Part shown: positions 7,768 through 15,588 of the stretch, one piece after another | Layout: every line of letters starts with the position of its first letter | How positions within the stretch are numbered: the first letter of the stretch is position 1 | Origin: an uncultured Selenomonadaceae bacterium | GTDB taxonomy: Bacteria; Bacillota; Negativicutes; Selenomonadales; Selenomonadaceae | DNA: 44,646 bases | Direction: 5' to 3' | Assembly (NCBI GenBank): GCA_905234175.1 | Contig: CAJOGX010000021.1 | Coordinates: 1-44,646 of the forward strand | Notes under the pieces: model-generated | Database searches by the model: none | Told to the model about the DNA's origin: nothing | The model's input: only the letters and a program-made list of their open reading frames with translations | Position numbers and translations under genes: made by a program

Positions 7768-9312
7768 TTACCACGGCGTGAATTGCCATTGTATTTCAAA
7801 TTTGTGGCGTTTCTGGCGCCAGCGCAAAACTGCCGTTGAGCAATGCAAATCGCGATACCAGTAATAATCGGCGTCTGCCAAAGTGCCGCTGGCGGTATTG
7901 AACTTCAGGCCAATAACGATTCTGTCCTTATCGGTGAGCTGATAACTGAAGCCCGTAGAAAATTTTTCCGAGTAGCTGTCGGTTTCAAAATCGTAAAGCG
8001 AGTTCTGGGAATTATTTTTTGTGTACTGGTAGGAAGCGTACATGGCGAAGCGGTCGTTGAACTCGCGGGCGAGCGTGGCGGCGTAGTTAAGACCCTTGAC
8101 GGTGGTATTGCCAATTCCTGGCGCATTAACGCGCGTATCCTTGGTGATTTTGTAGCTGGTGCCGAGGAAAAGGTAATATCTGTTCCAAAGGGTAATTGGG
8201 TCGTGCGAAAGGCTGATTGAAGATTCCTGGTGGATACTGGAAACGTTTTTGGAACTCCAGTCGCCGACTTCGTATTTCAGCCCGTAAGACAGCGGGAGAC
8301 CGTCGAAATGCCTGAGGTACTGCGCTATAAACGAAGGCTCCTTTTTCATCCAGACGTTGTCTTTGTCGTAGTAGTAGCCGTAGAGCGTGCGGGCGGAGAA
8401 ATTGCGATTTCTGTAGAGCAGCTCGGTGTTGGAGTGGATACCTTCCTTAGAATCGATATGCGCGTTGATATAAGCTTTGAAGTGGTCGTTGAATATCGGG
8501 AACTCGAAGGTATCTTCAACGTAAACGCCGGTGTCGCGGCTGTAGCCGACGCGCGGGAAGTAGGAAGTGCCACTGGAGCCAATGCGGCGTTCTTCGTAGC
8601 CCCTGGAGCCAACAACCATATCGCCAATCCAGAATTTCACTTCGTACATGCGGATAATCTGTTCCGGCCAAATTTCCATGCGCTTGGCGCTCACGCGGTA
8701 ATCTGGGTGTTTGGCGCCGCATTTCGTCTGGTAGGCGTCGTAGGCGACGATGTGGTCGGGGTAAAATTCAAAGCGCTTGCCGGAAATGTAGTACTCGCCG
8801 GTTTTGCCCCTGACGCGTTCCATAGTGCCGGTTTTTGTGCCGTAGTTGTAAACAGTGTTGTAGCCGTCCAGCGTGACGCGCGGCGCGTTTTCTATGAGCT
8901 GCATCATGTGCGCCTTGCCGCGAACGCGAACTTCCTGCGTCTGCGTATTCCCGGAGGCCGCCATGCTCTGAAAACGGTAGCCCTCAAGCTGAATTATGTC
9001 AACTTTGCCCTTCGCACTGAACTCGCCGGTAACCGCGTTGAAAGTCAAATCGTCGCCCTCAAACGCGGCGGGAATCGGTTCGTCTTCGCGAATTTCGTGT
9101 GGAAGACGCTGTTTAGCCTCCTCAATGTCAGCCAGAAGCTGTTTCTGGTCGTCCGTCAAAGCGTTGGCGCGTTCCTCACGGCGTCGGTTTTCTATGTAGT
9201 CAAGAATTTCGGTGCCGGTGTCAGATTTAGATTCGTAAGCGGCGTGAACCTGCGGAATTTCGCTGACAAGTCCCAGCGCGCAAACCGCCGCCAAAATAAT
9301 TTTTTTCTTCAT
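7768..9312 (-). CDS. LptD/OstA-like outer-membrane protein
   Basis: A 514-aa exported protein: signal peptide 1-24 (PQVHA|AYES), a short charged helical stretch (about 30-75), an OstA/LptA-like beta-jellyroll part (GDDLTFNAVTGEFSAKGKVD onward, about 88-200), then repeated amphipathic beta strands to the end, finishing in an aromatic residue (QFTPW) as expected of a BAM-inserted barrel. This arrangement matches LptD, which places lipopolysaccharide in the outer leaflet, although it is shorter than proteobacterial LptD (about 750-800 aa) and has few cysteines. It may be the Negativicutes LptD or an LptD-related paralogue; no lptA/B/C/E is adjacent. The upstream exported gene ends 6 bases before and argJ follows at 28. 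Confidence 0.7.
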   Translation of the reverse strand: MKKKIILAAVCALGLVSEIPQVHAAYESKSDTGTEILDYIENRRREERANALTDDQKQLLADIEEAKQRLPHEIREDEPIPAAFEGDDLTFNAVTGEFSAKGKVDIIQLEGYRFQSMAASGNTQTQEVRVRGKAHMMQLIENAPRVTLDGYNTVYNYGTKTGTMERVRGKTGEYYISGKRFEFYPDHIVAYDAYQTKCGAKHPDYRVSAKRMEIWPEQIIRMYEVKFWIGDMVVGSRGYEERRIGSSGTSYFPRVGYSRDTGVYVEDTFEFPIFNDHFKAYINAHIDSKEGIHSNTELLYRNRNFSARTLYGYYYDKDNVWMKKEPSFIAQYLRHFDGLPLSYGLKYEVGDWSSKNVSSIHQESSISLSHDPITLWNRYYLFLGTSYKITKDTRVNAPGIGNTTVKGLNYAATLAREFNDRFAMYASYQYTKNNSQNSLYDFETDSYSEKFSTGFSYQLTDKDRIVIGLKFNTASGTLADADYYWYRDLHCSTAVLRWRQKRHKFEIQWQFTPW

Positions 9313-9318
9313 CGCCGT

Positions 9319-9693
9319 TCAATCGCCTCCGAATAAAACTATCTGTACCAAATCGCCCATCAGTGACTTTTCCGCGTAAGCGCGCGCCGACCGCTGCGTA
9401 TTGTCTGCGCGAAGTTCCCTCCTGTCGTCGCAGGAAAGTGTTCGCGTCGAACAAATCATGTAGTTTTTTTCCACGTGATTTACCCGCAGTTCGATAACGT
9501 CCATTTCGTTCACGTCCAGCCGGATTATGACCATGTTCACGCGGAAAACCGAATCGTTTTCCATTCTGTCGGAATCCACGTCGACGAAGTAGCCGGTGTC
9601 GCCATTCGCGTCCAGGAACTTCAAATCTTCCGCCGAGCAATTCGCACTGCTCAAGAAAATTACCGCCGCTGCAAGCAAAAAAATTTTTCTCAA
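9319..9693 (-). CDS. Small exported protein of unknown function
   Basis: A 124-aa protein with a signal peptide (about 1-21, ending NCSA|ED) and a mature part of about 100 residues rich in short beta segments (FLDANGDTGYFVDVDSD, VNMVIIRLDVNEMDVIELRV). I do not recognise the family; the cysteine near the cleavage site is not in a lipobox. I chose TTG 9693 because AGGAG lies 9 bases upstream; a TTG at 9699 is only 3 bases from it. First gene of the long minus-strand operon, 6 bases before the LptD-like gene, which suggests a periplasmic partner of that barrel (inference). Confidence 0.65.
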   Translation of the reverse strand: MRKIFLLAAAVIFLSSANCSAEDLKFLDANGDTGYFVDVDSDRMENDSVFRVNMVIIRLDVNEMDVIELRVNHVEKNYMICSTRTLSCDDRRELRADNTQRSARAYAEKSLMGDLVQIVLFGGD

Positions 9694-9730
9694 TTTCAAA
9701 ACTCCTGCCGCCAAAATTTTTGCGCATTAT

Positions 9731-9759
9731 AGTATAAGCCTTATCGCAAATATTCGCAA
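9731..9759 (-). promoter_or_regulatory. Promoter of the lptD-like/arg operon
   Basis: On the minus strand TTGCGA (9759-9754) is followed after 17 bases by TATACT (9736-9731), 38 bases before the TTG start at 9693. An overlapping TATAAT lies just downstream and could serve instead. All genes down to argD follow with gaps of 28 bases or less, so this is the likely main promoter of the operon. The 330-base gap 9694-10023 also holds the 99-bp repeat and upstream sequence of the plus-strand cluster. Confidence 0.6.
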
Positions 9760-9796
9760 GAAGTTGTTCCGTTTTACGGGATTTCTTGTTTGCTTT

Positions 9797-9895
9797 GTGC
9801 CTAACTTTCTTTCTGTCCAGAAAGAAAGTTACAAAGAAAGACGGGGCCGAGTGACGCCGTCCAGGCGTCAGTGCGGCCCGCGCCCCATCCATGGG
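9797..9895. repeat. 99-bp three-hairpin repeat, copy A
   Basis: This stretch is identical but for one base (9816) to 28850-28948, in the same orientation. It contains a perfect 12-bp stem with a 4-base loop (9803-9830, AACTTTCTTTCT and its complement), a 7-bp stem with 5-base loop (9852-9870) and, extending past the shared part, a 9-bp stem with 2-base loop (9880-9899). Here it lies between divergent genes, so it is not simply a terminator. It is probably a dispersed palindromic element. Confidence 0.85.
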
Positions 9896-9957
9896 GCGCT
9901 CCTTCCTTCCATTGCAAAGGCTACGTTAATTTTCAGGCAGAATTAAAAAATTTTTAA

Positions 9958-9966
9958 TGCTATTCT
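9958..9966 (+). promoter_or_regulatory. Possible extended -10 promoter of the exported-protein cluster
   Basis: TGC followed by TATTCT (9961-9966) gives an extended -10 element 57 bases before the ATG at 10024; a TATACT at 9980-9985 is an alternative. No clear -35 box accompanies either, so the assignment is weak. Confidence 0.35.
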
Positions 9967-10023
9967 TAGAAAGATGTTGTATACTTACCTCAAAAATGAA
10001 AAATTTTGCTGGAGGCGGTGGCG

Positions 10024-10917
10024 ATGAAAAAATTTTTGCTGACGGTGGTGCTGATGATTTTGCTGACTGGCTCGGCTTTCGCGCAGGAAGTCACGGCGGA
10101 CGGCTACGGCTTAACCCGCGAAGAGGCGATTCACCGCGCGGAGCAGACTGCCGTTGAACAGGTCGTAGGCACGTACATTGACGCGAATACGCTCGTTGAA
10201 AATGCCGCAGTTCAGCTCGACGAACTCTACGCCGCGTCTCAGGGCTTTGTCAGCAACGTACAAATCCTGCGCGAAGGCAGAATGTCCGACGGCAGCTATT
10301 TTGTTCAGGCGCGTATGAACGTCGACGCCGAAGCTAACACCGCGCTTATGAGCCGCCTCGAAACTATCATGCGCCTCAACGACCCGCGCATTACCGTCAT
10401 TATGCTCAAAGACGCCGCGCCCGCCGGTACGCACGACGAACTTTCCGAAGCCGCTGTCAACGACAGACTTTTGGAGCTCGGTTTCAGCCACATCGTTGAC
10501 GCCGATATTGTTGCCAACCTTGAAAACGCCGTCATGCTCGAAAGAATTTACAACGGCGAACGCGGACTCGTCGGCGTCGGCGACAGCTACGGCGCGGATT
10601 ATCTCGTACTCGGTAAGACGCACGCCAGCGCCGGTAATCTTCAGCTACCCAACTACAAAACCGGCGGCTATAAAAATCACCCGCTCAACCTCGGCAACGC
10701 TGACATCACCGCCAAAATTATCAAGCTCACAAACGGCGAAATCGTCGGCACGTTCACCGTAAGCGGCAGGGGCAGCGGCACAAATTCCGACCTGGCTGAG
10801 CGCAACGCCATTAAATCTGCCGCCCAGAATGCTGCGGCTGAAATCGAAAACAAGTTCAAGAAAGTCGCCATGAAAGTCACCAATCGCAGCGGCTACAGAT
10901 ACGACGGGAGGAATTGA
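10024..10917 (+). CDS. Exported FlgT-N-like protein
   Basis: A 297-aa protein with a signal peptide (1-20, GSAFA|QE) and no lipobox. Residues about 22-125 (DGYGLTREEAIHRAE, EQVVGTYID, ASQGFVSNVQILREG, MRLNDPRITV) match the pattern of the FlgT N-terminal domain, a periplasmic fold found in flagellar and lipoprotein-associated proteins. The rest predicts an alpha/beta domain with HIVDADIV and YLVLGKTHAS segments, as in FlgT/CsgG middle domains. It is a clear paralogue of the protein at 14514-15578. ATG 10024 was chosen because GGAGG lies 8 bases upstream; an upstream TTG overlaps that site. First gene of the nine-gene cluster. No flagellar genes are nearby, so a flagellar role is not implied. 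Confidence 0.8.
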   Translation: MKKFLLTVVLMILLTGSAFAQEVTADGYGLTREEAIHRAEQTAVEQVVGTYIDANTLVENAAVQLDELYAASQGFVSNVQILREGRMSDGSYFVQARMNVDAEANTALMSRLETIMRLNDPRITVIMLKDAAPAGTHDELSEAAVNDRLLELGFSHIVDADIVANLENAVMLERIYNGERGLVGVGDSYGADYLVLGKTHASAGNLQLPNYKTGGYKNHPLNLGNADITAKIIKLTNGEIVGTFTVSGRGSGTNSDLAERNAIKSAAQNAAAEIENKFKKVAMKVTNRSGYRYDGRN

Positions 10918-10918
10918 C

Positions 10919-11548
10919 ATGCGGAAAATTTTTTTAGCGGTATTCGCGCTGATTTTGTTCGTGCCGACAATCTGCGCGGCGGCGGCGAGTATCTACGACT
11001 ATCCGCGCGTGGCAGTCATTCCCTTCACGAAGAAAGCCGCCGTTTCGCCTGATATTAATTTCGACGACCAGATTAACATGACCGGCGTGATTTACGACGA
11101 ACTTTTTCAGACCGGCAGATTTGACCTGCTTGACCGCGAATATCTCAGCGAAATTCTTGATGAACAGATGATTCAAATGCAGTTGGCAAATCCCGCGTCG
11201 ATGGTGCAGACTTTCAACCTTGAAGGCGCGGAATACCTGCTGATTGGCAGTATCGACGGGCTCAGCTCCAAGCGGCGCACCGGCGAAGTTTTCGGCTTCG
11301 GCAGCAACAGCTACACCGTGGTTGCCCGCCTTTCCGCGCGAGTGATTGACGTGGAGACCAGCCGCGTCGTTTTGACTGCGCGCTCCGTTGGTCAGTCTAC
11401 CGTTCGTTTAACTAAAGCGCCGCTAAGAATCATCCGCATTGGCGGCAACGAAATTAACGAGGAACTTGTCAGCGACGCTCTGGACAGGGCGGCGGTTGCG
11501 CTGGTCGACAATCTGATTAGAAATATGGACGGCAGGGCACGCAGATGA
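10919..11548 (+). CDS. CsgG-like exported protein
   Basis: A 209-aa protein with a signal peptide (about 1-22). The mature start YPRVAVIPFTKKA, then LFQTGRFDLLDREYLSEIL, GAEYLLIGSIDGLSS and LSARVIDVETSRVVLTARSVG, follow the order of a CsgG/HfaB domain: core strand, helix with the DR-x-x-L motif, strand and the transmembrane-hairpin region, ending in the helix DALDRAAVALVDNLI. CsgG is the outer-membrane curli secretion pore and is a lipoprotein; this homologue has no lipobox cysteine, so it may be a soluble periplasmic relative. ATG 10919 follows GGGAGGAAT, one base after the preceding stop. Confidence 0.8.
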   Translation: MRKIFLAVFALILFVPTICAAAASIYDYPRVAVIPFTKKAAVSPDINFDDQINMTGVIYDELFQTGRFDLLDREYLSEILDEQMIQMQLANPASMVQTFNLEGAEYLLIGSIDGLSSKRRTGEVFGFGSNSYTVVARLSARVIDVETSRVVLTARSVGQSTVRLTKAPLRIIRIGGNEINEELVSDALDRAAVALVDNLIRNMDGRARR

Positions 11549-12333
11549 AAAAATTAATTATGCCGGTAATTTCGGCACTGATAATCACGGCGGCGATTAA
11601 CGTCGAGGCGGCGTTTGAGCGCTCAGCCGGACCTAGAATTTTGCTGGCGGAAGTCGCTGGCTACGGGCAGTTCGAGCTCAAGCCGGAGTTCATGGAAAAC
11701 TTTTACGACGTTATCAGCGAGAAACTTCAGGAGCGCTTCGACGTGGAAACGCGCGTCACGCTGGCGGATAATCCTACCGACGAAGATGAAATTTTTTCGA
11801 CGATACACATGGACGCGATTGCGCACAGCCACCTTTACCGCCGCGAACTCGCCAACGTCAAAATGACGCGCTACGGCGATTCCGTCATGGGCAAGGATTA
11901 TTATCAGAACGAAACTAAAACCGAGGCGCGCAAAAAATTGGAAGGCAAGCCCTACAGCCTGTCGCCGGAAATTTCCGATTTGGTTTACGAGCTGGGCGAA
12001 AGCTACGACGTAGATTATATGCTTTTCTGCAACGTCCGCGACGCCGACGTTTGGCGCAAGACCGGCGGGATTTTCGGAGCCAGCCCCAGCTCCTACGACC
12101 TGCGCGGCAAACGCGTCAAGGTTGAAATGGAATATTACCTCGTCAACACGCGCACCGGCAGGGTTTTCGAGGGGCAAAATTCCGACAAGCGCACCAGCCT
12201 CACCACCAACGTCATTATCGGCAAGTACGGCAACAACTACACCGTTGGAGATATGATTAACTACGTGCTTGAAGACCAGGCGGGCAAGCTCATTGAAAAT
12301 CTGTCCAAACGCGGCTTGAAGGCGGTGGGCTGA
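11545..12333 (+). CDS. Exported protein of unknown function in CsgG-like cluster
   Basis: A 262-aa protein with a signal peptide (1-22, NVEA|AFER). The mature part begins with a strand (PRILLAEVAGYG), then a helix (FMENFYDVISEKLQERFDV), and later a second strand-helix unit (LSPEISDLVYELGESYDVDYMLFCNVRD) and RVKVEMEYYLVNTRTGRVFEGQN. This order recalls the CsgG-like fold with divergent sequence, but I cannot assign a family with confidence. The ATG overlaps the preceding stop by four bases (ATGA), so it is translationally coupled to the CsgG-like gene before it. Confidence 0.75.
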   Translation: MKKLIMPVISALIITAAINVEAAFERSAGPRILLAEVAGYGQFELKPEFMENFYDVISEKLQERFDVETRVTLADNPTDEDEIFSTIHMDAIAHSHLYRRELANVKMTRYGDSVMGKDYYQNETKTEARKKLEGKPYSLSPEISDLVYELGESYDVDYMLFCNVRDADVWRKTGGIFGASPSSYDLRGKRVKVEMEYYLVNTRTGRVFEGQNSDKRTSLTTNVIIGKYGNNYTVGDMINYVLEDQAGKLIENLSKRGLKAVG

Positions 12334-12334
12334 C

Positions 12335-12925
12335 ATGAAAATTTTTCGCGCAGTGCTGATTCTGGTGCTTTTAGTGGCGGTTCGCGCGGAGGCTAGCGGG
12401 CTGCCGGTAATTGGCGTGGTAGACTTCACGAGCCGCGTTTCGGTGACGAATCTCAGCGACGAGCAGGTTTTGACGTTCCACACGGCGCCGGCGGTTATCA
12501 TGGACGAAATAATTTCGCACGCGGAAATAGTTGACCTGACGGGCGAGACAACCGAGGCGATACTCGACGAAATTTTAGTGATGTCGCAGGTCGGGAAAGT
12601 TTCGCCGAAAGTTCAGACGCTGGTTTCCGCCGAGGGCTGTGAATATCTTTTGGTTGGCTATCTGATGAATCTTAGCCGGACGACGGACGATAAGATTATC
12701 GGCAAGAGCGACGGCATTCGCGCGAGTCTGAGCGTGAGGATTTACGACGTGGCGACTGGCAGGGCGGTTGCGGTTTTCACGGGGCACGGCGTTTCTAAGG
12801 CGCGGGTTAATCGCATTGGCAGGATTTTTCGTTCGGGACAGCTTGAGTTCAGCGAGGACAGTTTGAATCTGGCGATTGAGCAGGCGGCGCACGAAATTGC
12901 TGAAAAGATTAAGCGGAGAATCTGA
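12335..12925 (+). CDS. CsgG-like exported protein
   Basis: A 196-aa protein with a signal peptide (about 1-20, RAEA|SG). The mature part starts GLPVIGVVDFTSRV and continues with VIMDEIISHAEIVDLTGET, ILDEILVMSQVGKV, GCEYLLVGYLMNLS and RASLSVRIYDVATGRAVAVFTG, then ends with an amphipathic helix (LNLAIEQAAHEIAEKI). This is the CsgG-type order again. There is no lipobox. It starts one base after the preceding stop (TGACATG). Confidence 0.78.
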   Translation: MKIFRAVLILVLLVAVRAEASGLPVIGVVDFTSRVSVTNLSDEQVLTFHTAPAVIMDEIISHAEIVDLTGETTEAILDEILVMSQVGKVSPKVQTLVSAEGCEYLLVGYLMNLSRTTDDKIIGKSDGIRASLSVRIYDVATGRAVAVFTGHGVSKARVNRIGRIFRSGQLEFSEDSLNLAIEQAAHEIAEKIKRRI

Positions 12926-12926
12926 C

Positions 12927-13556
12927 ATGAAAATTTTCGCGGTAGTTTTAGCGGCGCTGATTTTAACGGCGTCGAGCGCGTTTGCGGAGGAAGTCAGACC
13001 GGAAGGGCGGGTAGCCGTCATGGATTTCGGCACGCACCCGCGCGCAGTTACAATCGACATCAACATTTTGAACGCCGGTGAGGCGGCGCGTGAATATATC
13101 ATTCAGCGGATTTTCGAGAGCCAGAAGGTTGAAGTTGTCGACCAGTACGCTATGGAGGCGGCGATTAAGGCGCACAATCTCTACACCAAAGGGATAATCG
13201 ACCCTGATACAGCGTCGGAGCTGGGCAAACTGCTGGGCGTGCGCTACATCGTCTACGGCAACGTCAACGACGTAACGCTGAGCGAAGTCGGCACGAAAGT
13301 CGGGGTTGGCGGCGTCACCGTCTGCACTGTCAAGGCGCACATAATCGCCCGCGTCATGGACGTTGAGACCGGCGAAATTATCACGGCGGCGAAGGGCGAG
13401 GGCAAGTCTAAGAGTTCGTTCGTGAAGGTTGAAGGCGGCTCCGTGGCGGTTGTCAGGGTCGGCAGCGTCACGGTCACGCAGGACAGCGTTCACAACGCGA
13501 TTCAGAAGGCGGCGTATCAAACTGTTGATAATTTAATCAAAAATATTTTCGGCTAG
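12927..13556 (+). CDS. CsgG-like exported protein
   Basis: A 209-aa protein with a signal peptide (1-20, SSAFA|EE). Mature segments are GRVAVMDFGTHP, REYIIQRIFESQKVEVVDQYAME, LGVRYIVYGNVNDVT, VKAHIIARVMDVETGEIITAAKGEG and a final helix HNAIQKAAYQTVDNLIKNIFG, matching the CsgG domain. It has no lipobox. I chose ATG 12927 (one base after the previous stop, GGAG upstream) over an earlier in-frame start inside the preceding gene because the signal peptide begins there. Confidence 0.8.
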   Translation: MKIFAVVLAALILTASSAFAEEVRPEGRVAVMDFGTHPRAVTIDINILNAGEAAREYIIQRIFESQKVEVVDQYAMEAAIKAHNLYTKGIIDPDTASELGKLLGVRYIVYGNVNDVTLSEVGTKVGVGGVTVCTVKAHIIARVMDVETGEIITAAKGEGKSKSSFVKVEGGSVAVVRVGSVTVTQDSVHNAIQKAAYQTVDNLIKNIFG

Positions 13557-13569
13557 GGGAGTGTTTATT

Positions 13570-14415
13570 GTGAAGGGATTTATCAAAAAATTTTCGGCGA
13601 GCCTGACGGCGGCGACAATGTTCACGACGGTAATAGCAGCGGCGGCGGTTGCGGCAGATACTGACGGCGTGGACTGGAGCAAAGGAATCGTCAGCGCCAG
13701 GGGGGTGGCGTCGGGTAAAAACCGCGCGCAGGCAAGACGCGCCGCCAGAATGGACGCTCAGCGGAATTTGGCGGAGCAGGTCGAGGGCGTTCAGGTTACT
13801 TCCGAATCTTCCATGAAAGATTTAATGCTTGAATACGACGTTGTTAAAACTACCGTCAGCGCGACGATTAAATATGCGCGCGAAGTTAGCACCAGGTATT
13901 TTGAAGACGGAAACTGCGAAGTCGAAATGGAAATGCCTATGTACGGCGCCAGCAGATCCGTTGCCGCCGCCGCGTTCAGCCCCTACAAAAACCAGGAGCG
14001 CGAGCCCTTCCCCGAACCCAGCGTCAATTCGCGCGTGAACGGTGCCTACAGCGACGGCCTGCGCGTCTATCGCGACGAGCCCAGCTACACCGGTCTGGTT
14101 ATCGACTGCAGCGATATGGATTTGAATCCCGTCATGTCGCCGGTTATCCGCAACGACGACGGGCAGGCGATTTACGGTCACAAAAATCTTGACATCGATA
14201 AAGTTATCGAATTTGGTATGGCGTCCTACGCCGAGGAGCCCCACGACGAAATCAGCCGCAGCCGCGCCGGCGATAATCCCCTTGTCGTCAAGGCGGTTGC
14301 TCTGCAGGGCTTCAACGCTAACCCCGTCGTCAGCGTCAGCGACGCCGACAGGATTTTAATCGCCAATCAGAACGACCAGTTCCTCGACGACCTTAAAGTT
14401 GTTTTCGTGAAATAA
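13570..14415 (+). CDS. Exported LPP20-like protein
   Basis: A 281-aa protein with a signal peptide (about 1-29, AAVAA|DT). Residues about 36-110 (GIVSARGVASGKNRAQARR, DAQRNLAEQVEGVQV, CEVEMEMPMYG) follow the LPP20-family pattern: a beta strand, an alanine-rich helix carrying regularly spaced Arg, then a beta strand. The C-terminal half has short strands (GLVIDCSDMDLNPVMSPVI, PLVVKAVALQG). Similar proteins lie at bacterial cell surfaces, but the function here is unknown. GTG 13570 is taken because GGGGAG lies 8 bases before it; an upstream in-frame GTG at 13561 overlaps that site. Confidence 0.75.
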   Translation: MKGFIKKFSASLTAATMFTTVIAAAAVAADTDGVDWSKGIVSARGVASGKNRAQARRAARMDAQRNLAEQVEGVQVTSESSMKDLMLEYDVVKTTVSATIKYAREVSTRYFEDGNCEVEMEMPMYGASRSVAAAAFSPYKNQEREPFPEPSVNSRVNGAYSDGLRVYRDEPSYTGLVIDCSDMDLNPVMSPVIRNDDGQAIYGHKNLDIDKVIEFGMASYAEEPHDEISRSRAGDNPLVVKAVALQGFNANPVVSVSDADRILIANQNDQFLDDLKVVFVK

Positions 14416-14439
14416 TTTTTCGCAGTTAAATTAAAAAAT

Positions 14440-14469
14440 CTGGCATTTGGCCACGCAAATGTTTATAAT
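14440..14469 (+). promoter_or_regulatory. Internal promoter of the exported-protein cluster
   Basis: CTGGCA (14440-14445) and a perfect TATAAT (14464-14469) are separated by 18 bases, 44 bases before the TTG start at 14514. It divides the cluster into an upstream six-gene unit and a downstream three-gene unit. Confidence 0.6.
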
Positions 14470-14513
14470 TGGAAGGCAGGCGCGTGGTCTTTTGCGTTAA
14501 GGAGGTTTTTCCG

Positions 14514-15578
14514 TTGAATCTGAAAAAATTTTTACTGGCGGCGGTGGCGACTTTTGCACTGTCGGTGCCCCTTGCCAGCGCGGAAGTTGTTACCGTCACC
14601 GGCAGCGGAATTTCTGAAACCGCCGCGATAAATGACGCCAAACGCAACGCCGTCGAGGAAGTTGTTGGCACGGCGATTAAATCACGCTCGACGGCGATTG
14701 ACCTGGAACTGGTTTTCGACGCAATCGAGTCCCGCACGCAGGGCTACGTTAATTCCTGCGAAGTTCTCAGCAAAAAAACAGAAGGCGGCACGGTTAGCGT
14801 CACGGCGCGCGTTGACGTTTCCGCCGAGCCCACTTCCGAACTCATGAAGGACGTGGAAGTTGTCATGAACCTGAACGACCCGCGTCTGGCTGTCGTGATT
14901 GAGCACTACGGCGATGACGGCGGAGAAATTTACAGACGTAATGCCGAAAGGTGTGCCGCCGCTATTCGTGAGGAACTTGTCAAACGCGGCTTCACGCACG
15001 TCGTTGACAATCCGCAAAACATTGATTACGTTATTCTTGGAAACTTGAGCGTCAGCAAGCCGCGCGAAATTAAAATTCCCAGCTGGAGCGGCCTTTCCAG
15101 CAGCACGCCCACTTCCGTTGAAACTTTCCTCAGCCGTTCCGAGGCAATTATGGATTGCAAGATTAAGCGCGTCGACACCGACGAAATTATAGGCGAGGCG
15201 CATTCCAGCGGCGAAAATATTGGCGTAGACGACGGCGGTCTGGATAACCAGGCGGTTGCAAGGCTAGCGACAAAATCCGCGCAGGAAGTCCGCAGTATTT
15301 TTAACCGCGAAGCACGCAAAATTTTTAAGAGCGTCAAACTTTTCGCGCAGAGCGGCGACGGTATGAAAATTCTGCAGTTCGAGGAAATTCTCAGCCAGGC
15401 GCAGGGAGTTACCGGCGTCCACGTTCGCACTTTTGCTGGCGGCAGGGTTACGATTGACGTTGATACTGACCTTTCGCCGCAGAATCTTTACCGTGTCCTT
15501 ATAAAAACCGTCGGCAGCGACTTGTCGCTGAACCTGCAGGGTTTTACCAGTACGACGCTCGATTTGGCGATTGACTGA
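14514..15578 (+). CDS. Exported FlgT-N-like protein, second copy
   Basis: A 354-aa protein with a signal peptide (1-23, LASA|EV) and no lipobox. Residues 24-140 repeat the domain of the protein at 10024-10917: GSGISETAAINDAKRNAVEEVVGTAI, TQGYVNSCEVLSK, VMNLNDPRLAV (read as separate segments). The middle has GFTHVVDNPQNIDYVILGNLSVS, a strand-helix unit shared with the paralogue. A ~75-residue C-terminal extension absent from that paralogue (ILQFEEILSQAQGV to TLDLAID) has the alpha-beta-beta order of a small secretin-N/POTRA-like domain, which is only a suggestion. TTG 14514 follows GGAGG by 8 bases. Confidence 0.8.
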   Translation: MNLKKFLLAAVATFALSVPLASAEVVTVTGSGISETAAINDAKRNAVEEVVGTAIKSRSTAIDLELVFDAIESRTQGYVNSCEVLSKKTEGGTVSVTARVDVSAEPTSELMKDVEVVMNLNDPRLAVVIEHYGDDGGEIYRRNAERCAAAIREELVKRGFTHVVDNPQNIDYVILGNLSVSKPREIKIPSWSGLSSSTPTSVETFLSRSEAIMDCKIKRVDTDEIIGEAHSSGENIGVDDGGLDNQAVARLATKSAQEVRSIFNREARKIFKSVKLFAQSGDGMKILQFEEILSQAQGVTGVHVRTFAGGRVTIDVDTDLSPQNLYRVLIKTVGSDLSLNLQGFTSTTLDLAID

Positions 15579-15588
15579 GGTACGCGCC

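Noticed and set aside
8230-9336. Plus-strand frame of 368 codons opposite the LptD-like gene
   Set aside because: Antisense shadow with no motif; the minus-strand protein has a signal peptide and a barrel C-terminus.
9227-9892. Minus-strand frame beginning MDGARAALTP, also found at the second repeat copy
   Set aside because: The shared peptide arises because both frames start in the same 99-bp palindromic repeat; downstream sequences are unrelated, so it is not a protein family.
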